DNA from: Ruminococcoides sp052118065
GTDB lineage: Bacteria; Bacillota; Clostridia; Oscillospirales; Acutalibacteraceae
DNA: 56,957 nucleotides
Assembly (NCBI GenBank): GCA_052118065.1
Contig: JBQKHY010000014.1
Coordinates: 1-56,957, forward strand
Direction of reading: 5' to 3'
In this document: piece by piece, positions 8,820 to 16,244 of the stretch
Numbering within the stretch: position 1 is the stretch's first letter
Layout of the letters: each line of letters begins with the position of its first letter
The notes under the pieces: generated by a model
What the model was told of the DNA's origin: nothing
Database searches by the model: none
Seen by the model: the letters and a program-made list of their open reading frames with translations, nothing else
Program-made: the position numbers and the translations under genes

Positions 8820-8855
8820 GAAAAAAGTGTGCAAAGATTTATTTTTGCACACTTT
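8814..8855 (-). terminator. terminator of the rluB operon
   Basis: AAAGTGTGCAAA (8824-8835) pairs perfectly with TTTGCACACTTT (8844-8855). On the minus strand it is followed by TTTTTTCTTG. It lies about 370 bp beyond the rluB stop codon, with repeat sequence in between. The -35 of the next operon lies in the terminator's T-tract. Confidence 0.85.
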
Positions 8856-8859
8856 AAAT

Positions 8860-9215
8860 AATTGTTGAAGATTTATGCGTAATTTATAGTCAAATTGCTC
8901 AAAAATACGCAAATCTATAAGCCTAGAATTAATAGTGTATTTTCCCATTATTATGAACAAAATGTATATAATTGTACACATTTAATTTAATAATAAAATG
9001 CATAGTTTAAGTTGTATAGGCTAACATTATTCACAACTTGCCAATAGGACAGTCATCACGCTTTATTAACGGGCGAACAATTAAGTAAACATCAAAGAAA
9101 ATGAGCCATAGGCGAAGTTTGATTTGTTAATGTGAACTTATGCAAAAGTTTTTTGCATAAAAACTTTTGTAGTGAATCCCCTACAACTGTAAGCCATAGT
9201 TTTTATGGAAATTCA
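8860..9215. repeat. intergenic repeat region with one copy of the TTAAGTRAACATC module
   Basis: No gene is visible. Bases 9079-9176 match, with few differences, copies at 15450-15546 and 47105-47203. The module starts TTAAGTAAACATCAAAG, contains GAGCCATAGGCGAAG, and ends in a terminator-like hairpin CAAAAGTTTT...AAAACTTTTG. It is preceded by GGGCGAACA, the left arm of a palindrome seen intact near 26801. A further imperfect inverted repeat AAGTTGT...ACAACTT lies at about 9010-9040. The rest is A/T-rich sequence without recognisable content. Confidence 0.75.
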
Positions 9216-9218
9216 TAA

Positions 9219-9971
9219 TTAAATTGAATGTGATGATGGGTTTGGATTTGCCACTAATTTATCAATTTCTTTTTGTGTTAAATCTCTCCAGTCACCTGTT
9301 TTCAGCATACCTAATTTTACTGTACCGATTGCAGTTCTCTTTAGTCTTGCAACTTCTAAACCTAATTGTTCACACATTTTTCTAATCTGTCTGTTTCTAC
9401 CCTCATGAAGTAGAATTTCAAGTACAACTCTGCCCTCTTGACGGGTGATAATACGAACTTCACAAGGTTTAGTCTTGTAACCGTCAATTGTCATACCCAT
9501 CATCATTTGTGTAACTTGTTCGTCACTGATGCTAGGTCTTACTGTTACTCTGTAAACCTTATAAATATCTTTCTTTGGGTGAGTTACTGTGTTTGCAAAT
9601 TCACCGTCATTTGTCATAAGTAGCATACCCTCACTATCTCTGTCAAGTCTACCAACAGGATATACTCTTTCTTCAATGTCAGAAACTAATTCTGCAACAC
9701 ATTTTCTTCCCATTTCATCACTCATAGTTGTAACATAACCACGAGGTTTGTGTAGCATAATATATCTTTTCTTAGGCATAGCAGTACCCTTGATTCTCTT
9801 ACCCTTAACAAAAACCTTATCATTTACAGGGTCAACCTTGTCACCGATAACTGCAACTCTGCCGTTAACTTTTACGCTACCTTGTCTGATTAAATCTTCT
9901 GACTTTCTTCTGGATGCTACTCCACAATCAGCCATCATTTTCTGTAATCTTACTAATTCTTTCTTAGCCAT
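9219..9971 (-). CDS. rluB: 23S rRNA pseudouridine synthase, RluB/RsuA family
   Basis: This 250-aa cytoplasmic enzyme isomerises a specific uridine in 23S rRNA (position 2605 by E. coli numbering in RluB). An S4 RNA-binding domain occupies roughly residues 5-60 (RLQKMMADCGVASRRKSEDL), and the catalytic motif VGRLDRDSEGMLLMTNDGE near 105-122 contains the nucleophilic Asp of GRLDxxSxG. The C-terminal region with GRNRQIRKMCEQLG is typical of the family. Its ATG overlaps the end of dacF by 8 bp, indicating translational coupling. RluB versus a close RsuA-type paralog is decided by length and operon position, so the exact target base is inferred. Confidence 0.92.
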   Translation of the reverse strand: MAKKELVRLQKMMADCGVASRRKSEDLIRQGSVKVNGRVAVIGDKVDPVNDKVFVKGKRIKGTAMPKKRYIMLHKPRGYVTTMSDEMGRKCVAELVSDIEERVYPVGRLDRDSEGMLLMTNDGEFANTVTHPKKDIYKVYRVTVRPSISDEQVTQMMMGMTIDGYKTKPCEVRIITRQEGRVVLEILLHEGRNRQIRKMCEQLGLEVARLKRTAIGTVKLGMLKTGDWRDLTQKEIDKLVANPNPSSHSI

Positions 9972-11079
9972 TGAACAATTCCTTTATAGAATCCCAGAAA
10001 CTTTTTTCTGTTTTCTTATACTCAATATCTTCTTGGTACTTTATTATATTTTTCTCAAGAAGTTTTCCATTCCTATAATAATTTATAACACCTGCTTTGT
10101 CACCTTCTTTTATTGGACAATAAGCAAATGGTGAAAGAAATATCTTTCTTTCTATTTTATCACTTTTGTTATTTAGTATAAATACCTTTTCTTTTAGCTT
10201 TATATTTGTTTTATCTTTAGTTCCACCCACTAACTGCTGTACTAAAGTTTCCTCTTTAAAAACTTTTGTCTTTATCTTAGAAAAACCATAGTCATATAAA
10301 TTTATGTGGTCTTTCCAATCATTTTTATCACCTAAAGTTACTGCAATTAGTGTTATGCCATTTTTCTTAGCAATAGTATCAAGGCATCTACCGGCACTTT
10401 CTGTATAACCTGTTTTGCCACCGATACAATTTTCATATAGTGAAAGAAGTCTGTTGTGGTTTTGATATGTAACAATTTTATCCTTTGGTGAAACGAAAGA
10501 AACTGTCATAAATTTACTACCACAAATCTTCATAAGCTCTTTATTCTTAGAACATTCTTTCATCAAAAGAGCCATATCATAGGGTGTGCTAAAATGGTTA
10601 TCATCATCAAGTCCCGAAGGTGTTACAAAGTTGGTATTATTCATACCAATCTGTTTTGCCCTTTTGTTCATTAATTCTGCAAACTTTTCTTTACTACCTG
10701 CAATCTTTATTGCTGAGGCAGTGGCAGCATCATTACCGGAAGGTAAAAGCATACCAACACACAAGTCCTTTAGAGTTACCTTTTCATTAACTTTAAGGTA
10801 CATTGAGCTACCTTCTTCAATCATAGATTTCTTAAAGGTAACTATAGGGTTATTGTGCTTTTCTGCATATTCAATAGTTAATAAAGCAGTCATTAACTTT
10901 GTAGTTGATGCCATCTTCATTTTTACATTTTCATTTTTTCCATACAATACTGAATTATTGTCCACACAATAGAGAACTGTTCCCATTGCTGATGTGGTAA
11001 CTTCAGTTGCCTTAACATTTATAGTAAGTAATGAAAATGAAAAAACAAATAAAACTAAAAGTGAAATTACTCTTTTCAA
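9964..11079 (-). CDS. dacF: D-alanyl-D-alanine carboxypeptidase (DacF/PBP5-type)
   Basis: This serine peptidase trims the terminal D-Ala from peptidoglycan stem peptides outside the membrane. A signal peptide covers about residues 1-24 (MKRVISLLVLFVFSFSLL). The S11 motifs are present: S58-T-T-K61, S114-G-N116 and K222-T-G224. A C-terminal beta-rich domain follows after about residue 275. Length (371 aa) is normal. The start is TTG, supported by AGGTGG just upstream. It lies between gerW and rluB, the usual Clostridia order, which favours the sporulation-associated DacF name over DacA, though I cannot separate these by sequence alone. Confidence 0.92.
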   Translation of the reverse strand: MKRVISLLVLFVFSFSLLTINVKATEVTTSAMGTVLYCVDNNSVLYGKNENVKMKMASTTKLMTALLTIEYAEKHNNPIVTFKKSMIEEGSSMYLKVNEKVTLKDLCVGMLLPSGNDAATASAIKIAGSKEKFAELMNKRAKQIGMNNTNFVTPSGLDDDNHFSTPYDMALLMKECSKNKELMKICGSKFMTVSFVSPKDKIVTYQNHNRLLSLYENCIGGKTGYTESAGRCLDTIAKKNGITLIAVTLGDKNDWKDHINLYDYGFSKIKTKVFKEETLVQQLVGGTKDKTNIKLKEKVFILNNKSDKIERKIFLSPFAYCPIKEGDKAGVINYYRNGKLLEKNIIKYQEDIEYKKTEKSFWDSIKELFNG

Positions 11080-11134
11080 AATACCACCTCAAAATATGTT
11101 ATGAAGCAGTACATACTATTAGTACAAATGTAAA

Positions 11135-11569
11135 TTACATTTCTACTTCGTTATCATCAACTGTAATTTCCGGTGTTGTACCGTTGTCTTTATTTTTCTT
11201 TTTATCTTTCTTAAAGAAACTACCGATTTTGTCGAATGCCTCCGGTACAATATCCATAACCTTATCAAATGTACCTTCACTTTCAGTAACCGGAATCATT
11301 CTTACTTCACCCTTGCAAACAGTTAAGAAACCTACAGGTGTGATTTTGATACCTGCACCTGAACCACCACCAAAGCAATCTCTACCGTCTTTCTTTGATG
11401 GAAAATCAGAACCACCACTTGCAAAACCATAACTAACCTGAGAAACAGGCACAATTACAGTACCGTCAGGTGTTGTAATTGGGTCACCGATAATGGTATT
11501 TACATCTACCATTTCTCTAATTTTCTGCATTGTAACGCCCATTAGGCTTTCAATAGGATGTTCACTCAT
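11135..11569 (-). CDS. gerW: sporulation protein GerW/YtfJ family
   Basis: This 144-aa GerW (YtfJ) family protein is linked in Bacillus to spore germination and is conserved in spore-forming Firmicutes. The N-terminus MSEHPIESLMGVTMQKIREMV, the VDVNTIIGDPI segment and the GGGSGAGIKITPVGFL core (about 66-83) are characteristic. The C-terminus is charged. It is preceded by AAGGAG and follows the ytfI-like gene by 11 bp, the same pairing as ytfI-ytfJ in Bacillus. Its presence suggests, but does not prove, that the organism can form spores. Confidence 0.88.
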   Translation of the reverse strand: MSEHPIESLMGVTMQKIREMVDVNTIIGDPITTPDGTVIVPVSQVSYGFASGGSDFPSKKDGRDCFGGGSGAGIKITPVGFLTVCKGEVRMIPVTESEGTFDKVMDIVPEAFDKIGSFFKKDKKKNKDNGTTPEITVDDNEVEM

Positions 11570-11580
11570 AGCAATTCTCC

Positions 11581-12240
11581 TTATCTAAATTTCATTTTTA
11601 AATATGTGTTAATTAGTTTGAACAATGCACCGAATGCAATCTTCAAAATAAATATTATTCTTATTGAACCATATAAATAAGCAAAAGCTGTTGTTTTGCT
11701 ATCTTCCTTAAAGTCACACACCACATCAGCAGTATAGTCCTCAATATTTAAGGTAGTATATAACCTTCCCATTACAGGATAAACTACTGCACAAACTGCA
11801 CCATAACCTAAGGCAGTATCACTTGGGTCATCTCCACCTAAAGTGATTTTTACATCAAAGTTATGAATTATAAAGTACTTAAAGAAATTACTTAAAGAAC
11901 CTTTTGCAATAGAAAGTAGTCTTTTCAAAATATCTAAAAGACCTGACACACCTTGCTTTTTCAGTAAAGCAGTAGATTTACTTTCCTTTTTAGTGTCGTT
12001 CTTCTTAGGATTTTTCTTAGATTTCTTCTTAGTATTTTTCTTTTTAGTTTGTGATTTTGGTTTATTGGAAGTACTTTTCTTTTTTGCTTTCTTTTCTTTA
12101 ATAATATTAATTTTTATGAACAGTATTTTTAGGGTAACTTTCGGTTTGTCCCTATACTCTGCTATAACATTTATCTTAATTAAACTTATTAAGAAAAGCA
12201 AAAGTAATATAGAAAATATTATGATGAGAGCAGTCATCAC
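11581..12240 (-). CDS. DUF2953 membrane-associated protein (YtfI-like)
   Basis: The 219-aa protein has one strong N-terminal membrane segment (about 3-22), a highly Lys-rich low-complexity stretch (about 50-90) and a C-terminal DUF2953 region with a hydrophobic segment near 190-210. Function is unknown; in Bacillus the homologue ytfI precedes ytfJ/gerW, as here. The start codon follows the scpB stop directly: GGAG, the scpB TAA and the ATG all fall within 15 bp, so translation is likely coupled to scpB. Confidence 0.75.
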   Translation of the reverse strand: MMTALIIIFSILLLLFLISLIKINVIAEYRDKPKVTLKILFIKINIIKEKKAKKKSTSNKPKSQTKKKNTKKKSKKNPKKNDTKKESKSTALLKKQGVSGLLDILKRLLSIAKGSLSNFFKYFIIHNFDVKITLGGDDPSDTALGYGAVCAVVYPVMGRLYTTLNIEDYTADVVCDFKEDSKTTAFAYLYGSIRIIFILKIAFGALFKLINTYLKMKFR

Positions 12241-12870
12241 TTACTCCTTAGTTGCCATATCAACAATTTCTTCCGGTGTACCTGTGACTTTTTCATCTTC
12301 ATTATTTTGTGTAGAAGTTTCCTCATTATCCTGATTATCAGAGTTATTTTCTTCCTTTTCATCCTTTGGAATCGGAGGAAGTTCATCAATTGAACTGATG
12401 TTGAAACATTTTAGGAAATTCTCAGTTGTACCATAAAGCAAAGGTCTGCCGGGTAATTCAAGTCTGCCTTGTTCCTCAATCAGTCCTTTAACAGTTAGCG
12501 AACCGATTACACCGGAACAGTCAACACCACGAATTTGCTCAACAAATGCTTTAGTTACAGGTTGGTTATATGCAATAACAGACAGGACTTCCATTGCAGC
12601 ACCGGAAAGTGGTTTCTTTCTGCTTAAATCCATAACTGTTCTTATTTGTTCTCCAAACTCCTTATGAGTTACAAACTGAAAGTTATCCTTGTATCTCATT
12701 AGTTTAAAGCCATGATTTTGAGAATTAAATTCTTCTTTAAGTTCTTCCAAAAGGCTTTCTGCTTTTTTAGGAGTTATCTCAAGGGACTGGGCAATTCTTG
12801 TAATTTCTACTGACTCACCGGCAGCAAAAAGAATTGCCTCCATAGCTCTTTTCATTTCTTCATTACTCAT
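12241..12870 (-). CDS. scpB: segregation and condensation protein B
   Basis: ScpB is the winged-helix kite subunit of the Smc-ScpAB condensin that organises and segregates the chromosome. The N-terminus (MKRAMEAILFAAGESVEI) and the conserved LSVIAYNQPVTKAFVEQIRG and RPLLYGTTENFLKCF blocks (about 95-155) are diagnostic. After about residue 165 a strongly acidic, Asn/Glu-rich tail adds 40 residues. It follows scpA by 20 bp in a seven-gene operon. Confidence 0.95.
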   Translation of the reverse strand: MSNEEMKRAMEAILFAAGESVEITRIAQSLEITPKKAESLLEELKEEFNSQNHGFKLMRYKDNFQFVTHKEFGEQIRTVMDLSRKKPLSGAAMEVLSVIAYNQPVTKAFVEQIRGVDCSGVIGSLTVKGLIEEQGRLELPGRPLLYGTTENFLKCFNISSIDELPPIPKDEKEENNSDNQDNEETSTQNNEDEKVTGTPEEIVDMATKE

Positions 12871-12889
12871 ATATTATTCCTCAAAAGAA

Positions 12890-13639
12890 TTAAATCATTT
12901 TTACTTCAGCATTATCTCCATCACCCTCAACCCTTACTCTCTTGCCTTTTACAAGCTCAAGAACTGCAAGGAAAGTTGCTACAAGGTCACTTCTGCCTTC
13001 AGCAGCCTCAAAAAGTGAACTGTACTTTACAGTTTTTCCTTTATATAGCTTTCTCATAACGGTAATAATCTTGGATGAAACAGAAACAATCTTTCTGCTG
13101 ACAATACCTGAAAAAGCATCTTTGGGTGGTGGTAGCTTTGCTTTACCTCTACCTACTGCTGAGATATATGCCTTTACCATATCATTAGGGTCATGACTTC
13201 TATTATAAGTCATATCAAAATTCATCTTACTAGGGCCTTTTGAATAATAATCAAAACAAACCATAGGTGCAAGTTTCTGTGCAATCTCTTTACACAATTT
13301 ATATTCAATTAGCTGACCTGTAAGTTCTTTTTGAAGTTCCTCAGCCTCTTCCTCATACTTAGGAAGTAGCATTACCGACTTAATATGCACAAGCCTACTT
13401 GCCATTTGTAAAAACTCAGACTCAATATCCATTTCATTTTCTTTCATAATCTTGATTTGTTCAAGATACTGGTCTATTAAGTCGGAAATTACAATATCAC
13501 AAATGTCAATCTTATTCTTTGCAATAAGAGTTAGTAGTAGGTCAAGTGGTCCGTCAAAAACCTCTGTATGATACTGAAACTTTTGATTTTCGTTATTCTC
13601 CGGTGGAGTAACCATTACATTATTTTCTGCCATAATCAT
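12890..13639 (-). CDS. scpA: segregation and condensation protein A
   Basis: ScpA is the kleisin subunit bridging the Smc heads. The N-terminal YHTEVFDGPLDLLLTLIAKNKIDI block and LVHIKSVMLLP are classic. The C-terminal winged helix contains VATFLAVLELVK. The open frame extends to a GTG at 13648, but the ATG at 13639 overlaps the stop codon of the upstream gene as ATGA, which favours coupled initiation there; another ATG at 13633 is also possible. The upstream gene is the M50 peptidase, the downstream gene scpB. Confidence 0.94.
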   Translation of the reverse strand: MIMAENNVMVTPPENNENQKFQYHTEVFDGPLDLLLTLIAKNKIDICDIVISDLIDQYLEQIKIMKENEMDIESEFLQMASRLVHIKSVMLLPKYEEEAEELQKELTGQLIEYKLCKEIAQKLAPMVCFDYYSKGPSKMNFDMTYNRSHDPNDMVKAYISAVGRGKAKLPPPKDAFSGIVSRKIVSVSSKIITVMRKLYKGKTVKYSSLFEAAEGRSDLVATFLAVLELVKGKRVRVEGDGDNAEVKMI

Positions 13640-14331
13640 AATGCCCACAAGAAAGGTAGCTTTGCAATAAAGTCAATACCGTTCTGTACAAAATTACTTA
13701 AATATGCAAGTGGAGTTGATAGGAATCCCATCCATAGTAAAGCAAATAATGCAAACATAATATATCTTTCATACTGATAAAATTTATATACTAGCCTATC
13801 AGGTAAAAATACAAATAAAATCTTTGAACCGTCAAGTGGTGGGATTGGCACTAGGTTAAATACTGCAAGATATACATTAATCATCACATAATATCTTAGG
13901 AAATAACCGATATAACCACCAACAGTAGTCATAAAAAATGATGGTGCAAATGCTCCGATAGCAAAGAAAATAAGGTCGCCTACAAGAGCTGCTATTAAGT
14001 TTGCAACAGGTCCTGCCAAGGCAGTAATAGCCATACCTGTCTTTTCATTCTTAAAATTACGAGGGTCAATGGGTACAGGTTTTGCCCAACCAAAACCAAA
14101 ACATAGTAGACAAATTGAACCCATTACATCTATATGTGCAAGTGGATTAAAGGAAAGTCTACCTCTGTATTTTACAGAAGTATCACCTAGTTTTAGTGCA
14201 GTAAATGCGTGAGCCCATTCATGGAAAGGTAGCACAAGAAAGATAATTACAAGCAGTGCCAAAAGCTGAATTACAATTGACTGAAAATTAACTTCTCCTC
14301 CACGAAAAGCAGAGATTAGTTCACTTAACAT
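13636..14331 (-). CDS. site-2 protease family (M50) membrane metallopeptidase
   Basis: This polytopic M50 zinc metalloprotease homologue (YwhC-like) has HEWAH (about 37-41) as the zinc site and NLVPIPPLDG (about 155-165) as the second conserved motif, within about five membrane segments. Length is 231 aa from the chosen start. I use the ATG at 14331, because AGGTGA lies directly upstream and because the predicted transcription start (near 14358) falls downstream of the longer frame's ATG at 14361. The substrate is unknown. It is the first gene of the scpAB operon, a common arrangement in Clostridia. Confidence 0.9.
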   Translation of the reverse strand: MLSELISAFRGGEVNFQSIVIQLLALLVIIFLVLPFHEWAHAFTALKLGDTSVKYRGRLSFNPLAHIDVMGSICLLCFGFGWAKPVPIDPRNFKNEKTGMAITALAGPVANLIAALVGDLIFFAIGAFAPSFFMTTVGGYIGYFLRYYVMINVYLAVFNLVPIPPLDGSKILFVFLPDRLVYKFYQYERYIMFALFALLWMGFLSTPLAYLSNFVQNGIDFIAKLPFLWAL

Positions 14332-14364
14332 AAATTCACCTATTTTCAATTTAATATTCATTTT

Positions 14365-14393
14365 ATTATATCGTATATATAGAAAAATTACAA
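14365..14393 (-). promoter_or_regulatory. promoter of the M50-scpA-scpB-gerW-dacF-rluB operon
   Basis: On the minus strand, -35 TTGTAA (14393-14388) and -10 TATAAT (14370-14365) have a 17-bp spacer. It is divergent from the rpmB promoter 120 bp away. Confidence 0.75.
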
Positions 14394-14513
14394 GGTTATT
14401 AAAGAAAAATTACAGGAATATTACAAAATAATTGTTTTTCTGTACATTTCCGTTGAGAAGTGTTGATTTTTTCGATATTATTAATATAAAAATAATTTAT
14501 TTTCAAAAAACAC

Positions 14514-14542
14514 TTGCAAAATCAAGAAATATCTGTTATTAT
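14514..14542 (+). promoter_or_regulatory. rpmB promoter
   Basis: -35 TTGCAA (14514-14519) and -10 TATTAT (14537-14542) are 17 bp apart on the plus strand, about 40 bp upstream of the ribosome binding site AAGGAGGTG. Confidence 0.7.
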
Positions 14543-14597
14543 ATCATAGTTGCTAAATGTAAAACGACTATTTAAATTGCTAAGGAGGTGCAGACAC

Positions 14598-14786
14598 ATG
14601 GCAAAGTGTGATTTCTGCGGTAAAGGCGTTACTTTTGGTATTAAGGTATCTCACTCACATAGAAGATCTAACAGAACTTGGAAGCCTAATGTACAGAGAG
14701 TTAAGGCTATTGTTGACGGTCAGCCTAAGCGTGTTTACGCTTGCACCCGTTGCTTACGTTCAGGTAAGGTTACAAGAGCAGTCTAA
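14598..14786 (+). CDS. rpmB: 50S ribosomal protein L28
   Basis: This is a 62-aa large-subunit protein. The sequence MAKCDFCGKGVTFG...SHSHRRSNRTWKPNVQ is diagnostic for L28. It keeps both Cys pairs (CDFC near the N-terminus, CTRC near residue 50), so it is the zinc-binding C+ form. The start is the ATG after AAGGAGGTG; an upstream in-frame ATG at 14550 would add 16 residues not found in the family. It is a single-gene unit with its own promoter and terminator. Confidence 0.97.
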   Translation: MAKCDFCGKGVTFGIKVSHSHRRSNRTWKPNVQRVKAIVDGQPKRVYACTRCLRSGKVTRAV

Positions 14787-14814
14787 TTTAATAGATAACT
14801 TAAACGAAAGTACT

Positions 14815-14845
14815 GACCAGAGTTTTTACTCTGGTCTTTTTCTTT
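14815..14845 (+). terminator. rpmB terminator
   Basis: GACCAGAG (14815-14822) pairs with CTCTGGTC (14829-14836), followed by TTTTTCTTTT on the plus strand, 28 bp after the rpmB stop. Confidence 0.93.
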
Positions 14846-14998
14846 TGTCTAAATATTATAGATTGTTCACTAATAAACTTGTGGTGTATGGTTTGTACCC
14901 CTTTTCAAAACTTCTCTATATTATATATTTAAAGAATAGTAAAAACCCTAAAACCCTACACCATTTCTGTTAGTATTTTGTCTTGTCTAAATATTATA
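14845..14998. repeat. small inverted-repeat element flanked by 16-bp direct repeats
   Basis: TGGTGTATGGTTT (14882-14894) and AAACCCTACACCA (14951-14963) are inverted copies with one mismatch, bounding about 82 bp without an ORF. Outside them, TTGTCTAAATATTATA occurs at 14845-14860 and again, identical, at 14983-14998. The arrangement resembles a miniature mobile element, although the direct repeats are not immediately adjacent to the inverted repeats. Confidence 0.5.
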
Positions 14999-15052
14999 CT
15001 GCAAATTAGTGTTTGTGGGGATGAGTACAAAGTGTTAATTTTCAGCAAATAA

Positions 15053-15375
15053 GGCTCCCTTGTGTAAAGGTATTCCCTTGCTAAGGGAAATGTCCCGAAG
15101 GGACAAAGGGTTTGCCGTTTTCGCTAGAAAAGCTGTCGCTCGTAAATTGGAAGAATGACAATTTACTCTTAAAGAGCGACTGAGGGATTGTTATGGTACA
15201 AACTTATTTGCTACATCATTTTTATTCGATATATGATGTAGGGAACGAACATTGTTCGTTCCGTTATTTATAGATAATTTTTATCTTATCGTACACATCT
15301 TATTTAGAGAACACAATCTACCATGATAATCCTCCCGTCAGCTTAACGCTGACACCCTCCTTTACACAAGGCGGG
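15053..15375. repeat. CCCTTGTGTAAAGG element, copy 1
   Basis: It begins GGCTCCCTTGTGTAAAGG (15053-15070) and ends with the inverted copy CCTTTACACAAGGCGGGC, so the ends are terminal inverted repeats. A 22-bp palindrome of the form GGAACGAACA/TGTTCGTTCC lies at about 15241-15262. The inner right arm contains GTCAGCTTAACGCTGAC. It shares long stretches with 26499-26730. It encodes nothing. Confidence 0.75.
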
Positions 15376-15617
15376 CTTTTGTCTGTGCAAATTTCAAATA
15401 TCTACATAGGACAAAATATCAATATAAAGGCTGATTTGCTCGGTCCACCAATTAAGTGAACATCAAAGAAAACGAGCCATAGGCGAAGTTTGATTTGCTA
15501 ATGTAAACTTATGCAAAAGTTTTTTGTAAAAAACTTTTGTTGAAAGACCCTACAACTGTAACTCATAATTTTTTCTATATTTTATAGTTAGAGATAAAGG
15601 AAAGTTTCATCTATGAT

Positions 15618-15875
15618 GATATTTTAAACAAGTTTAAAATATCAATCACTCCTTCAGTCGATTTATAAAAGGTAAATTGCCGTACCGTCAATTTACAATC
15701 GACAGCTCCCTCAGCGAGGGAGCCTTTGTCTTTACCATAATTTCTACTAATTTATAAAATCTATACTATTTAAAAATTGCGTACTATTTTTAGATTTGTA
15801 CAGACTATTTTGCCACCTCCCTCAGACGAGGGAGGTGGCGAATTTGTTTCAAAGAAACAAATTTGACGGAAGGAG
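15618..15875. repeat. two-halved CTCCTTC/GAGGGAG palindromic element, copy in island B
   Basis: The left half has a perfect 12-bp inverted repeat GATATTTTAAAC/GTTTAAAATATC (15618-15643), CACTCCTTCAGTC, a hairpin ending CAATCGAC and CTCCCTCAGCGAGGGAG. The right half is inverted: CCACCTCCCTCAGACGAGGGAGGTGG (about 15813-15838), then AATTTGTTTC/GAAACAAATT, then GACGGAAGGAG. In copies C, D and E the slot between GGTGG and GACGGAAGGAG holds a different palindrome. Confidence 0.75.
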
Positions 15876-16080
15876 GGAAAACAATTTATCACAGAGTTTT
15901 TTATCCCCACAAACCCGAATTTATAGAGCTAATAACCTTACCCACAATCAAAATTTAGAGTCTAAATTTGTTATACAAATTTACCTCTATGTACAAACAG
16001 AATTAAAAAAACAAAATTGAAAAAACTAATTTGTTAAGTGCTTTAGATTAGCACAATCAAAATTGAAAACACAAAAGTAA

Positions 16081-16116
16081 AAGTAGCAGATAAATTAAAA
16101 AATCTGCTACTTTTTT
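16081..16116. terminator. alaS terminator (bidirectional)
   Basis: AAGTAGCAGAT (16081-16091) pairs with ATCTGCTACTT (16102-16112). T-runs flank it on both strands (TTTTTTATAT on plus, TTTTACTTTTG on minus). It is the first strong hairpin after the alaS stop at 16245. Confidence 0.8.
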
Positions 16117-16244
16117 ATATTATTTATTATGTTTTACTTAACTCACAATAAAACTGAAAGATTTAAATTTGTTGAATTTCATTATAACAATAACAACAAT
16201 TCATAACCAAAATCAAATCTAAACAGAATTGAAGAATTAAAATA

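Larger units (their letters stand above)
15001..16065. repeat. mosaic repeat island B
   Basis: The island holds no credible gene. It opens with GCAAATTAGTGTTTGTGGGG (15001-15020), and an inverted copy TCCCCACAAACCCGAATTTA lies at 15904-15923. In order it contains the CCCTTGTGTAAAGG element (15053-15375), a backbone segment starting CTACATAGGACAAAAT (about 15403), a TTAAGTRAACATC module (15450-15546), and a two-halved CTCCTTC element (15618-15875). Beyond 15924, A/T-rich sequence includes CCCACAATCAAAAT and GCACAATCAAAATTG, also seen outside the other islands. The island lies between the rpmB and alaS terminators. Confidence 0.8.

Noticed and set aside
15796..16020. 74-aa open frame within island B
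   Set aside because: It crosses the palindromic repeat and has no homologue-like pattern; copies of the same repeat elsewhere break the frame.
15001..16065. CRISPR array
   Set aside because: Repeats are palindromic modules of differing length without regular spacing or unique 30-40 bp spacers, and no cas genes are present.
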